Part shown: one piece after another, positions 1-6,813 of the stretch | Layout: the number at the start of each line of letters is the position of its first letter | How positions within the stretch are numbered: the stretch's first letter is position 1 | Assembly: GCA_003484235.1 (NCBI GenBank) | Contig: DNDP01000371.1 | Coordinates: 1-15,077, forward strand | DNA from: Verrucomicrobiales bacterium | GTDB lineage: Bacteria > Verrucomicrobiota > Verrucomicrobiia > Limisphaerales > RI-55 | DNA: 15,077 nt | Direction of reading: 5' to 3' | Made by a program: the position numbers and the translations under genes | Notes under the pieces: generated by a model | What the model saw: only the letters and a program-made list of their open reading frames with translations | What the model was told of the DNA's origin: nothing | The model's database searches: none

Positions 1-86
1 ATTCGCTGGTGGTGTCGGAGGATGTGAAGGTGAAGGTGATGGACAAGCTAGCCTACAAGTCGCCGGCGATGGACTTTCAGATCTAG
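1..86 (+). CDS. C-terminal end of an unidentified protein (partial, 5' end outside window)
   Basis: An open frame enters from the left edge and stops at TAG 84-86; whole codons begin at position 3. It gives 27 residues ending KLAYKSPAMDFQI, with an alternating Val/Lys/charged stretch before that (SEDVKVKVMDK), compatible with a beta strand. The codons are GC-rich in the third position, as in the coding genes nearby, which supports real coding. Too little is visible to name a family. It converges on the - strand gene at 246-794, with hairpin-forming DNA between them. Confidence 0.5.
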   Translation, partial: SLVVSEDVKVKVMDKLAYKSPAMDFQI

Positions 87-245
87 CACGCCCCGAAAAA
101 TGCATCAGGGGGCGGCTCTCCGCCGGTGGCAGGACCCGATCGCGGATCGGGTGGTGATCCACGAGGCGTGCTCACCTAACTTGGAGTTGGTTCAACCAAC
201 GGGAATTCGCTGGCTCCGCTGCGATATAGCCCTGATTGAGGGCCG
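87..245. other. Convergent intergenic region with several inverted repeats
   Basis: This spacer lies between two converging genes and contains three compact inverted repeats. They are GGCGG/CCGCC (111-115 and 120-124, 4-base loop), ACCCGATC/GATCGGGT (134-141 and 145-152, 3-base loop) and GTTGGTT/AACCAAC (186-192 and 194-200, one central base). The 134-152 hairpin is perfect and GC-rich, so it could stop transcription or protect mRNA 3' ends for both genes. No T-run follows it on either strand, so it is not a classical intrinsic terminator. The 186-200 palindrome is also compatible with a dimeric repressor site, but nothing else supports that. Confidence 0.4.
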
Positions 246-794
246 CTATTTCACCTTCCTGGCTCGTCCGTTGTTGAGGAACACGATCTTGCTTCCGTTT
301 CGAATGACCTCGTTCCACTCTCCGCCGTCGTCAGTGTACTTAACCACCGAGACCGACTGTGTGTTGTCTCCATATGGTGTCTCCAGACGCGTCCAGGAAA
401 CGACTCGGGCTTCGGAAAGGGCAACCCCAACACCTTCGACCACCTTCCCATGAGGAAAAAGCAACCAACTGCGATAAACCCCCTCGCCGCCGTCGTATTC
501 GACAACTTCGTAAACTGGCGCGGGAGTGTTCTCCGGTTGAAACTCGGAGACGACGTATCTTCCTTCGACAACCTTGTCCTTGGAAATGACAGGCGCATGC
601 TTCGTCAACGGTCCACCCGGTTGCCCTGAACTGGCAACAATCTCAAATTCCCGCCCCAAGGTCAGCACTCTCAGTTCAGGCACGATATTTCGGTCATCGT
701 GCGGCTTTGCCACAATGGCCTTGATCTCGGAAGCGTCCATCGCTGCACACTGCAACGCCATTCCAACCGTCAGAAGTGCGACGTATTTTTTCAT
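246..794 (-). CDS. Small secreted protein of unknown function (182 aa)
   Basis: I do not recognise this protein. From ATG at 794 it starts MKKYVALLTVGMALQCAAMD: two lysines, a hydrophobic core and small residues, a typical export signal, so a periplasmic or outer-envelope location is likely. The Cys near residue 17 follows Gln, so it is a poor lipobox and a lipoprotein is unlikely. The mature part has no obvious transmembrane segment. It is rich in Val, Glu and Gly in short alternating stretches (for example VVEGRYVVSEF, YEVVEYDGGEGVYR), suggesting a mostly beta fold. The frame stays open a further 47 codons upstream, but that part is Arg/Ser-rich and would bury the signal, so 794 is preferred. 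No clear Shine-Dalgarno is present. The gene looks less GC-rich than its neighbours by eye and has no same-strand partner close by. Confidence 0.6.
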   Translation of the reverse strand: MKKYVALLTVGMALQCAAMDASEIKAIVAKPHDDRNIVPELRVLTLGREFEIVASSGQPGGPLTKHAPVISKDKVVEGRYVVSEFQPENTPAPVYEVVEYDGGEGVYRSWLLFPHGKVVEGVGVALSEARVVSWTRLETPYGDNTQSVSVVKYTDDGGEWNEVIRNGSKIVFLNNGRARKVK

Positions 795-1120
795 GGCTGA
801 TGTGAAGCAGTGTATCCGACAGCTTGCAGCGGGCAAGTGTCGGATTGTTTGGGGAACGCGGCGACGGGTTGCCTGATACACTGCCGTTGAACTGAGCCGC
901 TGACCCCGCGGCGCCCGGATTACTGGAGAAGGCATTTCCGTGCCGGCGTGCGGCGAGGTTCCCGCCGGTGTTTCGGAGCAGTGAACATCGTGCGCGCCAT
1001 CATGCAGGTCAGGCAGTGAGGCAAATGGAGCATGAAGTGCCAGATATCCGGTTGGCCCGGGTGGTTTGGCAGACTTGCATTGCCAGCCATGCGGGAGTCA
1101 CCGTCAGCCTCATGGGTGGC
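795..1120. other. 326-base gene-free region upstream of the secreted protein
   Basis: No convincing gene is seen on either strand. The part nearest the 794 start codon holds a strong hairpin (814-845) and an overlapping 10-base inverted repeat (807-816 with 875-884), described separately. The rest, about 890-1120, lies downstream of the GspE-like gene and upstream of the secreted-protein gene, both on the - strand, so it should contain the end of one transcript and the start of the next. I could not identify a T-tailed terminator or a clear -35/-10 pair there. Confidence 0.4.
807..884. repeat. Overlapping inverted repeats (candidate leader structure)
   Basis: ATCCGACA(g)CTTGC at 814-827 pairs with GCAAGTGTCGGAT at 833-845. 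This gives a 13-bp stem with one bulged base and a 5-base loop. Around it, GCAGTGTATC at 807-816 is the exact reverse complement of GATACACTGC at 875-884. The two pairings share bases 814-816, so they compete at their junction, as in alternative RNA conformers. The block lies 13 to 90 bases upstream of the ATG at 794 and would fall in that gene's leader if transcription starts beyond 884. A protein-binding site or an attenuator are both possible. Confidence 0.5.
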
Positions 1121-2341
1121 TTACAGCTGATCGATCGCCACCACCCGCGCCATCTCCTCGAGCGTGGTTTCTCCCTTGATGACACGACGCAGGCCGTTCT
1201 GCCAAAGTGTCTGCATGCCCTGGCCAATCGCGATGTCCGCCAGTTCGCCGGTGGGCAGCTTCTGCAGGATCGCCTCCCGGATGACGTCATTTACCGTGAG
1301 CATTTCCGTGACGGCGACCCGTCCCACGTAGCCGGTATCGAAGCACTCCTCACATCCCTGGCCGGCGGTGAATTTGGCGGCGCTGATGACCTCCTCGGAC
1401 AGCGTCGCCATCAATCCCGGTTCCGGTGAATAGGGTGCCGAGCAGTCGGGACAGTTCAAGCGGACGAGCCGGAGACCCAGCACTCCCGAGATGCTGGAGG
1501 CCAGCAGGAAGGGCTCGATGTTCATGTTGATGAGGCGCGCAAACGTCCCGGCGGCCATGCCCGAGTGGATCGTGCTGATCACCAGGTGGCCGGTGAGGCC
1601 CGCCTGCACCGCGATCGCGGCCGTCTCCGCATCACGGATCTCGCCCACCATGATCACCTGGGGATCCTGCCGCATGAGGGAGCGGAGTGCGATCGGGTAG
1701 GTGAAGTTCTGGGCGCTGTTGACCTGCGCCTGGCTCACCATGGGCAGATTGAACTCCACCGGATCCTCCACCGTGGCGATGCTGATGGTGGTGCCGTGCT
1801 TGGCAATCAAGTGACACAGGGCGGCGTAGATGGCGGTGGTCTTGCCGGAGCCGGTGGGGCCGGTCAGCAGGATCAAGCCGTTCGGCCGCGAGATGATGTG
1901 CAGGAACGCGTCGAGGGTGGCGGTCTCGAAACCCAGCTGCGCAATGTCAAAGCTGCGGTTGGTCGGGTCAAAAATGCGGACCACGATCTTCTCGCCGCGG
2001 ACCGTCGGGAAGACGGAGACGCGCAGTTCCACGCCGCCGAGATCCGGATCTGCCGGGGCGTGGCCCTCCTGGGGCAGGCCGGTCTGGTAGCTGACCAGGT
2101 TGGCCATCACCTTGAAGCGGCCGCTGATCTTCTCCATGTAGTCCAGCGGCAGATGAATCAGTTCGCGCAGCACGCCGTTCAGCCGGATGCGCACGCAGAG
2201 GGAATTCTCCCAAGGCTCGATGTGGATGTCGCTGGCGCCGGAGCGGATGGCATCGCCGACAAGGTGGGTGACCAATGTGCCGGTTTCGGGGCCGCGTTTC
2301 TGGACCTCCTCCGATTCAAGATAGGCTGCTGTCTCGCTCAC
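1121..2341 (-). CDS. GspE/PilB-family secretion or pilus ATPase, short form (406 aa)
   Basis: This is a hexameric AAA-type motor ATPase of the type II secretion/type IV pilus family, acting on the cytoplasmic face of an inner-membrane assembly platform. Visible motifs are Walker A GPTGSGKT (residues 161-168), Asp box SIATVEDPVEF (about 187-197), Walker B VIMVGE (229-234) and His box TGHLVISTIHS (250-260). A four-Cys zinc site typical of GspE/PilB, not PilT, is present (C297, C300, C330, C333). The start chosen is GTG at 2341, preceded by AGGGA at suitable spacing. A TTG 33 codons further out would overrun the divergent promoter region. At 406 residues it is about 150 shorter than usual GspE because the N-terminal platform-binding domain is missing; only the N2-like and C-terminal domains remain. 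No pseudopilin or GspF neighbour is present, so its machine must be encoded elsewhere. Confidence 0.9.
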   Translation of the reverse strand: MSETAAYLESEEVQKRGPETGTLVTHLVGDAIRSGASDIHIEPWENSLCVRIRLNGVLRELIHLPLDYMEKISGRFKVMANLVSYQTGLPQEGHAPADPDLGGVELRVSVFPTVRGEKIVVRIFDPTNRSFDIAQLGFETATLDAFLHIISRPNGLILLTGPTGSGKTTAIYAALCHLIAKHGTTISIATVEDPVEFNLPMVSQAQVNSAQNFTYPIALRSLMRQDPQVIMVGEIRDAETAAIAVQAGLTGHLVISTIHSGMAAGTFARLINMNIEPFLLASSISGVLGLRLVRLNCPDCSAPYSPEPGLMATLSEEVISAAKFTAGQGCEECFDTGYVGRVAVTEMLTVNDVIREAILQKLPTGELADIAIGQGMQTLWQNGLRRVIKGETTLEEMARVVAIDQL

Positions 2342-2441
2342 AGATTTCCCTTTGGTTGCCGAGAGAGTAGGCCGGTGCGCCGGCTTGAAGGCGAGGAAAT
2401 TCTTGCTGCCGGGCGGAATCCGACCGATCAATGCCCGCAAG
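2342..2441. promoter_or_regulatory. Divergent intergenic spacer with small hairpin
   Basis: The 100 bases between the divergent ATPase and hydrolase starts must carry promoters for both if the chosen starts are right. A short hairpin GCCGG-TGCG-CCGGC sits at 2371-2384. I could not pick out a convincing -35/-10 pair on either strand. Confidence 0.3.
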
Positions 2442-3347
2442 ATGGCCCCAACCCAAAAACGGCGATGGCTGAAGAATCTGATCGCCCTGCTGCTGGCGCC
2501 GGTGCTGTTCTACGGCTGGCTGCGCTGGTTCGAGCAGAGGACCGTGTTCCAGCCCGCTTCCCGGCTCGATGCGACCGGCGATGAACTCGGCTTTCCACGG
2601 GAGGATGTGTGGCTGGACACTTCCGACGGTGGCCGCATTCACGGCTGGTTTTTTCCAGGACGCCGAGGAACCAATGGACCTGTTTTCCTGCTGAGTCACG
2701 GCAACGGCGGGAACATCAGCCATCGACTCGATCTCTACGATGCCCTGCTGCGCCTGGAGGCGGCCGTTTTCGCATTCGACTATCGGGGCTACGGACGAAG
2801 CGGCGGACGTCCTTCGGAGGCGGCGGCCTATCTCGATGCGGAGGCCGCCCATGAATGGCTCGTGTCGCGGGGGTTTCCGGCGTCGCGGGTGATCGGCCAC
2901 GGGGAATCGCTGGGTGGAGGCGTAGTCGCCGAACTGGCGCTACGGCGTGAACTGGCCGGTCTGGTCCTGCAGAGCAGCTACACCAGCGTGCCTGACCTCG
3001 GGGCCGAGATCTTTCCGTGGTTGCCGGTCCGAACGATGGGGCGGATCAAGTTTGCCGTGCGCGACAAGCTGCCGAAGATACACGTGCCCGTACTCGTGCT
3101 GCACAGCCGGCAGGACACCATCATTCCCCATCATCATGGTCGCCGAAACTTCGAGGCCGCCAACGAACCGAAGCTGTTCGGCGAATTGAAGGGCGACCAC
3201 AACGATGGGTTGCTGGTGGATCGGGACGCCTTCATGGACTCGGTGGGGCAGTTTCTCGCCCTGCTGGAGGCTCGGCGAAAAGGAGTTGCCGCCGCAAAAG
3301 ACGAACCGCCTAATGCCGGCCATGCCGAAGTCAACGAAGCACCGTAG
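2442..3347 (+). CDS. Membrane-anchored alpha/beta hydrolase, Bem46/ABHD13-like (301 aa)
   Basis: This is a serine hydrolase of the alpha/beta fold, probably an esterase or thioesterase of unknown substrate, tethered to the membrane by its N-terminus. From ATG 2442 it begins with basic residues and then a hydrophobic helix (about residues 11-29), followed directly by the FEQRTVFQP element common to this family. The expected catalytic set is visible: oxyanion motif SHGNGG (85-90), nucleophile elbow GHGESLGG with S156, acid D225 in HSRQDTIIP, and H253 in GDHND. The DYRGYGRSGG stretch (113-122) is also typical. The frame is open 30 codons upstream, but that part is Arg-rich and lies in the divergent spacer, so 2442 is preferred. 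No strong ribosome site is seen. Its 3' end overlaps the aminotransferase start by 35 bases, which suggests co-transcription. Confidence 0.87.
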   Translation: MAPTQKRRWLKNLIALLLAPVLFYGWLRWFEQRTVFQPASRLDATGDELGFPREDVWLDTSDGGRIHGWFFPGRRGTNGPVFLLSHGNGGNISHRLDLYDALLRLEAAVFAFDYRGYGRSGGRPSEAAAYLDAEAAHEWLVSRGFPASRVIGHGESLGGGVVAELALRRELAGLVLQSSYTSVPDLGAEIFPWLPVRTMGRIKFAVRDKLPKIHVPVLVLHSRQDTIIPHHHGRRNFEAANEPKLFGELKGDHNDGLLVDRDAFMDSVGQFLALLEARRKGVAAAKDEPPNAGHAEVNEAP

Positions 3348-4677
3348 GAGCCCGTCTCCTCCTCCAGTTCATCCGCACGGGCTGAGCGCGTTGGGAGGCC
3401 GGTCGGATGAGCCGCCGATTTCCTGGCTGATGGATCAGGCCCTTTCCCATCCGCACATCATTTCGCTGGCAGCCGGCTTCACCGACAACCCTTCGCTGCC
3501 GGTCGAAGAGACACGGGAGATCGTGCAGGAACTGCTGGCGGATGAACGTCTCGCCCGGCCTTCGCTCCAGTACGGCAGCACCCTTGGTGACGCGGCCCTG
3601 CGCCGCCGAACCGTGGACCGGATCAGGGACGGAGATTTCGCGGCGCTGAAATCGACAGCAGAGGATGCCGGAGGCAGGTTGAACGAATCGATCTACCAGC
3701 CGCAGTCGCTGCAGATCACCCACGGTTCCCAGCAGATCCTCTACATGCTCACCGAGGTGCTCTTTGACCCGGGAGACATCGTTCTGGTGGAGGATCCGAC
3801 CTATTTCGTCTTTCTTGGCATGGCCCAGAGCCACGGTCTCCGCTGCCGGGGCGTGCGCATGACGCCCGAGGGAATCGACGTCGGGCATCTTGAGACCGTG
3901 CTGCAATCACTTCGGAAAGCCGGCGAACTGCCCCGCTTGAAGATGCTGTATCTGGTGAGCTACTCGCAGAACCCGAGCGGCGTCACGACCTCGCTTGCCC
4001 GAAAGGCGGAGGCGCTCAGACTGCTTCGCAGTTGCGAAAAGCACGCCGGCCACACCGTTTATCTGCTGGAGGATGCCGCGTATCGGGACCTGCGTTTTCG
4101 GGGATCGGACGTCGCCTCGGCGCTCGTGCTTCCCGGTGCGGCAAAGCGGGTGATCTACACGAGCACTTACAGCAAGCCCTTCGCTACCGGCATTCGCGTC
4201 GGCTACGGGTTGATGCCCGCCGCGCTCGGCAGGGTGGTGACGCGCATCAAGGGCAACCACGACTTCGGCACGGCGCATCTGCTGCAGCGGATTGTCATCC
4301 GTGCGCTTGAATCGGGCCGGTTTGACGGCCATCTCACCGCTCTCCAAAGACGCTACGGGCAGAAGGCCGCGGTCATGGGCAGGGCGCTGAGGGAACAGTG
4401 CGGTGATCTGCTGGAATGGGTGGAGCCGTCTGGCGGGCTTTACTACTGGGCGCGTTTGCGTGGCAGGGGAACGTCCGGTCCGAAGTCGCGTCTGTTCAAG
4501 GCGGCGCTCAAGGAGGACGTGCTCTACGTGCCCGGAGCGCTCTGCTATGCCGATGACCGGACACGACTGAAACCGGACAATGAACTGAGGCTTAGTTTCG
4601 GGAACGCGAGCGAGGAGCACATCGCCGAGGGCATCGCCCGGCTCGGCCGGGCCATCCGATCGCTCCGTGGACGCTGA
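3313..4677 (+). CDS. PLP-dependent class I/II aminotransferase, MocR/LysN-like without DNA-binding domain (454 aa)
   Basis: This is a fold-type I aminotransferase that moves an amino group between an amino acid and a 2-oxo acid in the cytoplasm; 2-aminoadipate, aromatic or branched-chain substrates are all possible. Family landmarks in order are QITHGSQQ (cofactor phosphate region, 134-141), LVEDPTYF (158-165), SYSQNPSG with N220, LLEDAAYRDL with D254 and Y257, STYSKPF with the Schiff-base lysine K288, and LRLSFG with the substrate-carboxylate arginine R426. The domain layout resembles the catalytic half of MocR/LysN enzymes. There is no GntR helix-turn-helix; the 40-residue N-terminus is Pro/Ser/Arg-rich. 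ATG 3313 and ATG 3322 are both possible starts, and both lie inside the end of the hydrolase gene, implying translational coupling. A T-run at 4689-4694 follows the stop, but the stem before it is weak. Confidence 0.9.
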   Translation: MPAMPKSTKHRRSPSPPPVHPHGLSALGGRSDEPPISWLMDQALSHPHIISLAAGFTDNPSLPVEETREIVQELLADERLARPSLQYGSTLGDAALRRRTVDRIRDGDFAALKSTAEDAGGRLNESIYQPQSLQITHGSQQILYMLTEVLFDPGDIVLVEDPTYFVFLGMAQSHGLRCRGVRMTPEGIDVGHLETVLQSLRKAGELPRLKMLYLVSYSQNPSGVTTSLARKAEALRLLRSCEKHAGHTVYLLEDAAYRDLRFRGSDVASALVLPGAAKRVIYTSTYSKPFATGIRVGYGLMPAALGRVVTRIKGNHDFGTAHLLQRIVIRALESGRFDGHLTALQRRYGQKAAVMGRALREQCGDLLEWVEPSGGLYYWARLRGRGTSGPKSRLFKAALKEDVLYVPGALCYADDRTRLKPDNELRLSFGNASEEHIAEGIARLGRAIRSLRGR

Positions 4678-4994
4678 CGAGTGGTCCGTTTTTTGACACT
4701 CTACGGATTCGGCGCTGTTCGATCTTGTGACACTTCCGCGTTGGCGCCAGTCGATCCGGGGGTAAACGGGCAAAGATTCCACCCGTTCTCCTCAATTGGC
4801 ATCAGTGTGCCATCCGCGCACATGTATTGCTTCCGAACCTCCGCACTTCCTCGGGTTGTGGCTCGAAATAAGGTGTGCCGACGGGAGTTATTGCAGTTCA
4901 GAGCATTTCGTCCGCTGCCTTCTGACGGTATGCTTGCATTTTGACGATGAACCGCTTGAATGGCCGCGGAAAGCCACTTTCCCGGGACTGAAAC
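4678..4994. other. 317-base spacer before the signalling operon
   Basis: This stretch looks less GC-rich than the flanking genes. The left end has a weak stem GGAC/GTCC (about 4669-4687) followed by six T, a poor candidate terminator for the aminotransferase. TGACACT occurs twice (4694-4700 and 4728-4734). The remainder must contain the promoter for the response-regulator operon. TTGACG at 4941-4946 resembles a -35 box, but no matching -10 box follows at the right distance. A short - strand open frame (4701-4823) is listed separately with low confidence. Confidence 0.4.
4701..4823 (-). CDS. Possible 40-residue small protein (weak candidate)
   Basis: A - strand frame from ATG 4823 to TAG 4701-4703 encodes 40 residues with an unusually ordinary composition (begins MCADGTLMPIEENGW, two Cys). 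GGAAG stands 6 bases before the ATG, a better ribosome site than most genes here have. Against it: the length is small, the frame extends upstream without a break, no partner or terminator is visible, and lower-GC noncoding DNA can give such frames by chance. I do not recognise it. Confidence 0.15.
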   Translation of the reverse strand: MCADGTLMPIEENGWNLCPFTPGSTGANAEVSQDRTAPNP

Positions 4995-6074
4995 ATGGTT
5001 GCGCGCTCGAAAATCCTGCTGTTGGACGATGATCAGGAACTGCTGGACATGTACCAGGAGATCCTTGGTCAGATGCCCAGCCGTCCGGAGATACAGACCG
5101 CCTCCTCGGGGGCGCGGGCGATCGCCCTGCTCGAGAGCGAGCCCTTCACCCTGTTGATCACCGACCTGAACATGCCGAAAATGGACGGCCTGCAGGTCCT
5201 TTCCATCGTGCGGCGGAAGTATCCCCAGCTCCGGATCGTCGTTCTGACGTCGGTGATGGATGAACAATTCCGGTCGCGATCCTATGCCATGGGGGTCGAC
5301 CTCTTCTGGCAGAAGCCCAGCACGATGGATGAGATCAAGCTCTTCATCGACTGCATCGAATCATTGCTTGGCCGCGAGGAGCAGCAGTCCGGATTTCGCG
5401 GTGTGCAGAGCAAGAGCCTCGTGGATCTCATCCAGCTCGAGTGCCTTTCCCGCACTTCAACGACGCTGCGGATCACCAACGGGCAGCTCGAGGGAAAGAT
5501 TTGGATCCGCGATGGTGACGTGATCGACTCGGCCACCGGCAATCTCTGCGCCACCGACGCCTTCAAGGAGATTCTCTGCTGGAAGACCGGAAGCTTCGAA
5601 ATCCTGCCGGCCGACGAGAAACGTCCCCGGCGGATCCTGGATTCCTACCAGGGGCTGCTGCTGGAAACGGCGCAGGCGATCGACGAAGGCCAGCACCAGA
5701 GCTCCGTCGAAGCCGCCGGTCAGGAAGGCGCCGCGCCGGGTTCGGCGTCGCCGCTTGTTGGACTGTCGCGCGTGCCCGGGGTGGAGTTCCTGATTGAGGT
5801 TCCCGACGAAAAATCTGCAGCTGTCGAGGCATGGGGCGCCGAAAACATTCCTGCCACGGTGGACTGGCTGCGCGAGACCATCACCGATCTCCGGCGCATG
5901 AGCGATGACCTGCATGCGGGGCAGCTCATCCAGATTGATTTTCGTGGGGATCAGGCCCATCTGACCTGCACGCCGGGAAGCCGGAAGAGCCTGTTGACCG
6001 GCTGGAGCCGGAGCCTGGACACCGCCGCGATCCACGAAAACCTCAAGGTCCTGAACAGCAAATGGCTTTCCTGA
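4995..6074 (+). CDS. Response regulator: CheY-like receiver + DUF4388 + unassigned C-terminal domain (359 aa)
   Basis: This is a cytoplasmic phosphorelay output protein with no DNA-binding domain. The receiver spans about residues 5-125 and has a full active site: acidic pair D11/D12 in LLLDDDQ, phospho-acceptor D57 in LLITDLNMPKMDG, T85, and K107 in WQKP. Residues about 133-230 match the DUF4388 (PATAN) pattern: SKSLVDLIQLECLSRTSTTLRI, then GKIWIRDGDVIDS, then ALKEILCWKTGSFEI-like text. That domain is known from receiver-linked regulators, including ones tied to motility. A Gly/Ala/Ser linker (231-255) leads to about 100 residues I cannot assign firmly; their pattern could be a Roadblock/LC7-like fold. 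The gene begins a three-gene operon: its last 13 bases overlap the next start (6062). No sensor kinase is present nearby. Confidence 0.88.
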   Translation: MVARSKILLLDDDQELLDMYQEILGQMPSRPEIQTASSGARAIALLESEPFTLLITDLNMPKMDGLQVLSIVRRKYPQLRIVVLTSVMDEQFRSRSYAMGVDLFWQKPSTMDEIKLFIDCIESLLGREEQQSGFRGVQSKSLVDLIQLECLSRTSTTLRITNGQLEGKIWIRDGDVIDSATGNLCATDAFKEILCWKTGSFEILPADEKRPRRILDSYQGLLLETAQAIDEGQHQSSVEAAGQEGAAPGSASPLVGLSRVPGVEFLIEVPDEKSAAVEAWGAENIPATVDWLRETITDLRRMSDDLHAGQLIQIDFRGDQAHLTCTPGSRKSLLTGWSRSLDTAAIHENLKVLNSKWLS

Positions 6075-6355
6075 ACCTCAGGCCTGATACTTCGCTGCCG
6101 ATCCGTCGGCTCCCGACCGGAAGCATGACGGTGGACAGCCGGGGCAGCATCGTCACCTCCACGGTGCCGACCTCCTTTCCCGCTTCGCAGGTCGAGAAGA
6201 TTGCCAAACTCGTGGTGCGGATTTTCCAGCGGGGCCATGAGGTGGGCCATCCGTTTGGTGAATTGATCATTCAGTTTGCCGCCTATAAGATCACTGCACG
6301 CGAGCTCCGGGGCGGTGCGATTGTATTCCTGGCAGCGCAGAAGCGGACTTCGTGA
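6062..6355 (+). CDS. Roadblock/LC7-like small protein (97 aa)
   Basis: This is an unnamed small cytoplasmic protein translated from an ATG inside the end of the response-regulator gene (13-base overlap), so the two are almost certainly coupled. After about 20 Pro/Arg-rich residues the pattern reads strand (SMTVDSRGSIVTSTV), helix (SQVEKIAKLVVRIFQRG), strand (FGELIIQFAAYKIT) and strand (LRGGAIVFLAAQ). That order and the closing GGAIVFL strand resemble Roadblock/LC7 proteins such as MglB, which form dimers and regulate small GTPases or scaffold signalling complexes. This is a judgement from pattern only; no signature residues prove it. No GTPase gene is visible in the window. It probably works with the upstream regulator, whose C-terminal domain may share this fold. 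Confidence 0.75.
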   Translation: MAFLNLRPDTSLPIRRLPTGSMTVDSRGSIVTSTVPTSFPASQVEKIAKLVVRIFQRGHEVGHPFGELIIQFAAYKITARELRGGAIVFLAAQKRTS

Positions 6356-6383
6356 ACGAACCCGTGCCACCCGAATAGACCTT

Positions 6384-6791
6384 ATGAACAAAAAGATGCT
6401 GGACCAACTGATTCTCCAGATGGAGAACTACCTTGAGTGTTGGAAGCAGTTCAACCATTTCCTGAACATCGCGCGCGCCAAGAAGTTCGGCGAGGAGGAC
6501 GAAAACCAGTTTCTGGAGATCAAGAGCGTGCTGGCCCAGCAATTGGAGCTCATTCTCGCGAGCATCGAATGCACGAACCCCACCCGCGAGGAGGTGCACT
6601 CCCTCATTTCGGCTGCTCCCTCCATCCGTTATCTCAGTGAACTGAACGACGGTGCGATCCGCGGCGTGGAGAACCAATGGCACAAGATCTACATCGGCTG
6701 GCAGTCGAATCTGGGCCAGCTAAAGGTCAAGCAGCGCGAGCTCGAAAACCAGGGCGGCGGCGGGTTCAGCCTCTTTGGCCGCAAGAAGTGA
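6384..6791 (+). CDS. Helical protein of unknown function, last gene of signalling operon (135 aa)
   Basis: I do not recognise this family. It starts MNKKMLDQLILQMENYLECW at ATG 6384, 28 bases after the preceding stop. The frame is open further upstream, but that part overlaps the previous gene and is Arg-rich. Residues 1-70 look like long amphipathic helices (FNHFLNIARAKKF, LEIKSVLAQQLELILASIE). A short turn region follows (CTNPTREEVHSLISAAPSI), then another helix with QSNLGQLKVKQRELENQ. The protein ends in a flexible Gly run plus a hydrophobic/basic tip (FSLFGRKK), which could dock on a membrane or partner. There is no signal peptide, so it is cytoplasmic. Its position after the receiver and Roadblock-like genes, and before a terminator, suggests it is their partner or effector. 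Confidence 0.8.
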   Translation: MNKKMLDQLILQMENYLECWKQFNHFLNIARAKKFGEEDENQFLEIKSVLAQQLELILASIECTNPTREEVHSLISAAPSIRYLSELNDGAIRGVENQWHKIYIGWQSNLGQLKVKQRELENQGGGGFSLFGRKK

Positions 6792-6813
6792 CGGCAGCTC
6801 GCTTTTTCGGAAT

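Noticed and set aside
1009..1113. 34-codon frame after the ATPase stop on the - strand
   Set aside because: No ribosome site, no recognisable sequence, and too short to separate from chance.
1565..2584. 339-codon open frame on the + strand
   Set aside because: It is antisense to the ATPase and overlaps the hydrolase in another frame; no motifs.
4693..4721. TTGACA as a promoter -35 box
   Set aside because: The six bases 17 further on (TGTTCG) are a poor -10 and the next gene starts almost 300 bases away.
3907..4782. 291-codon open frame on the - strand
   Set aside because: It is antisense to the aminotransferase active-site region; shadow frame.
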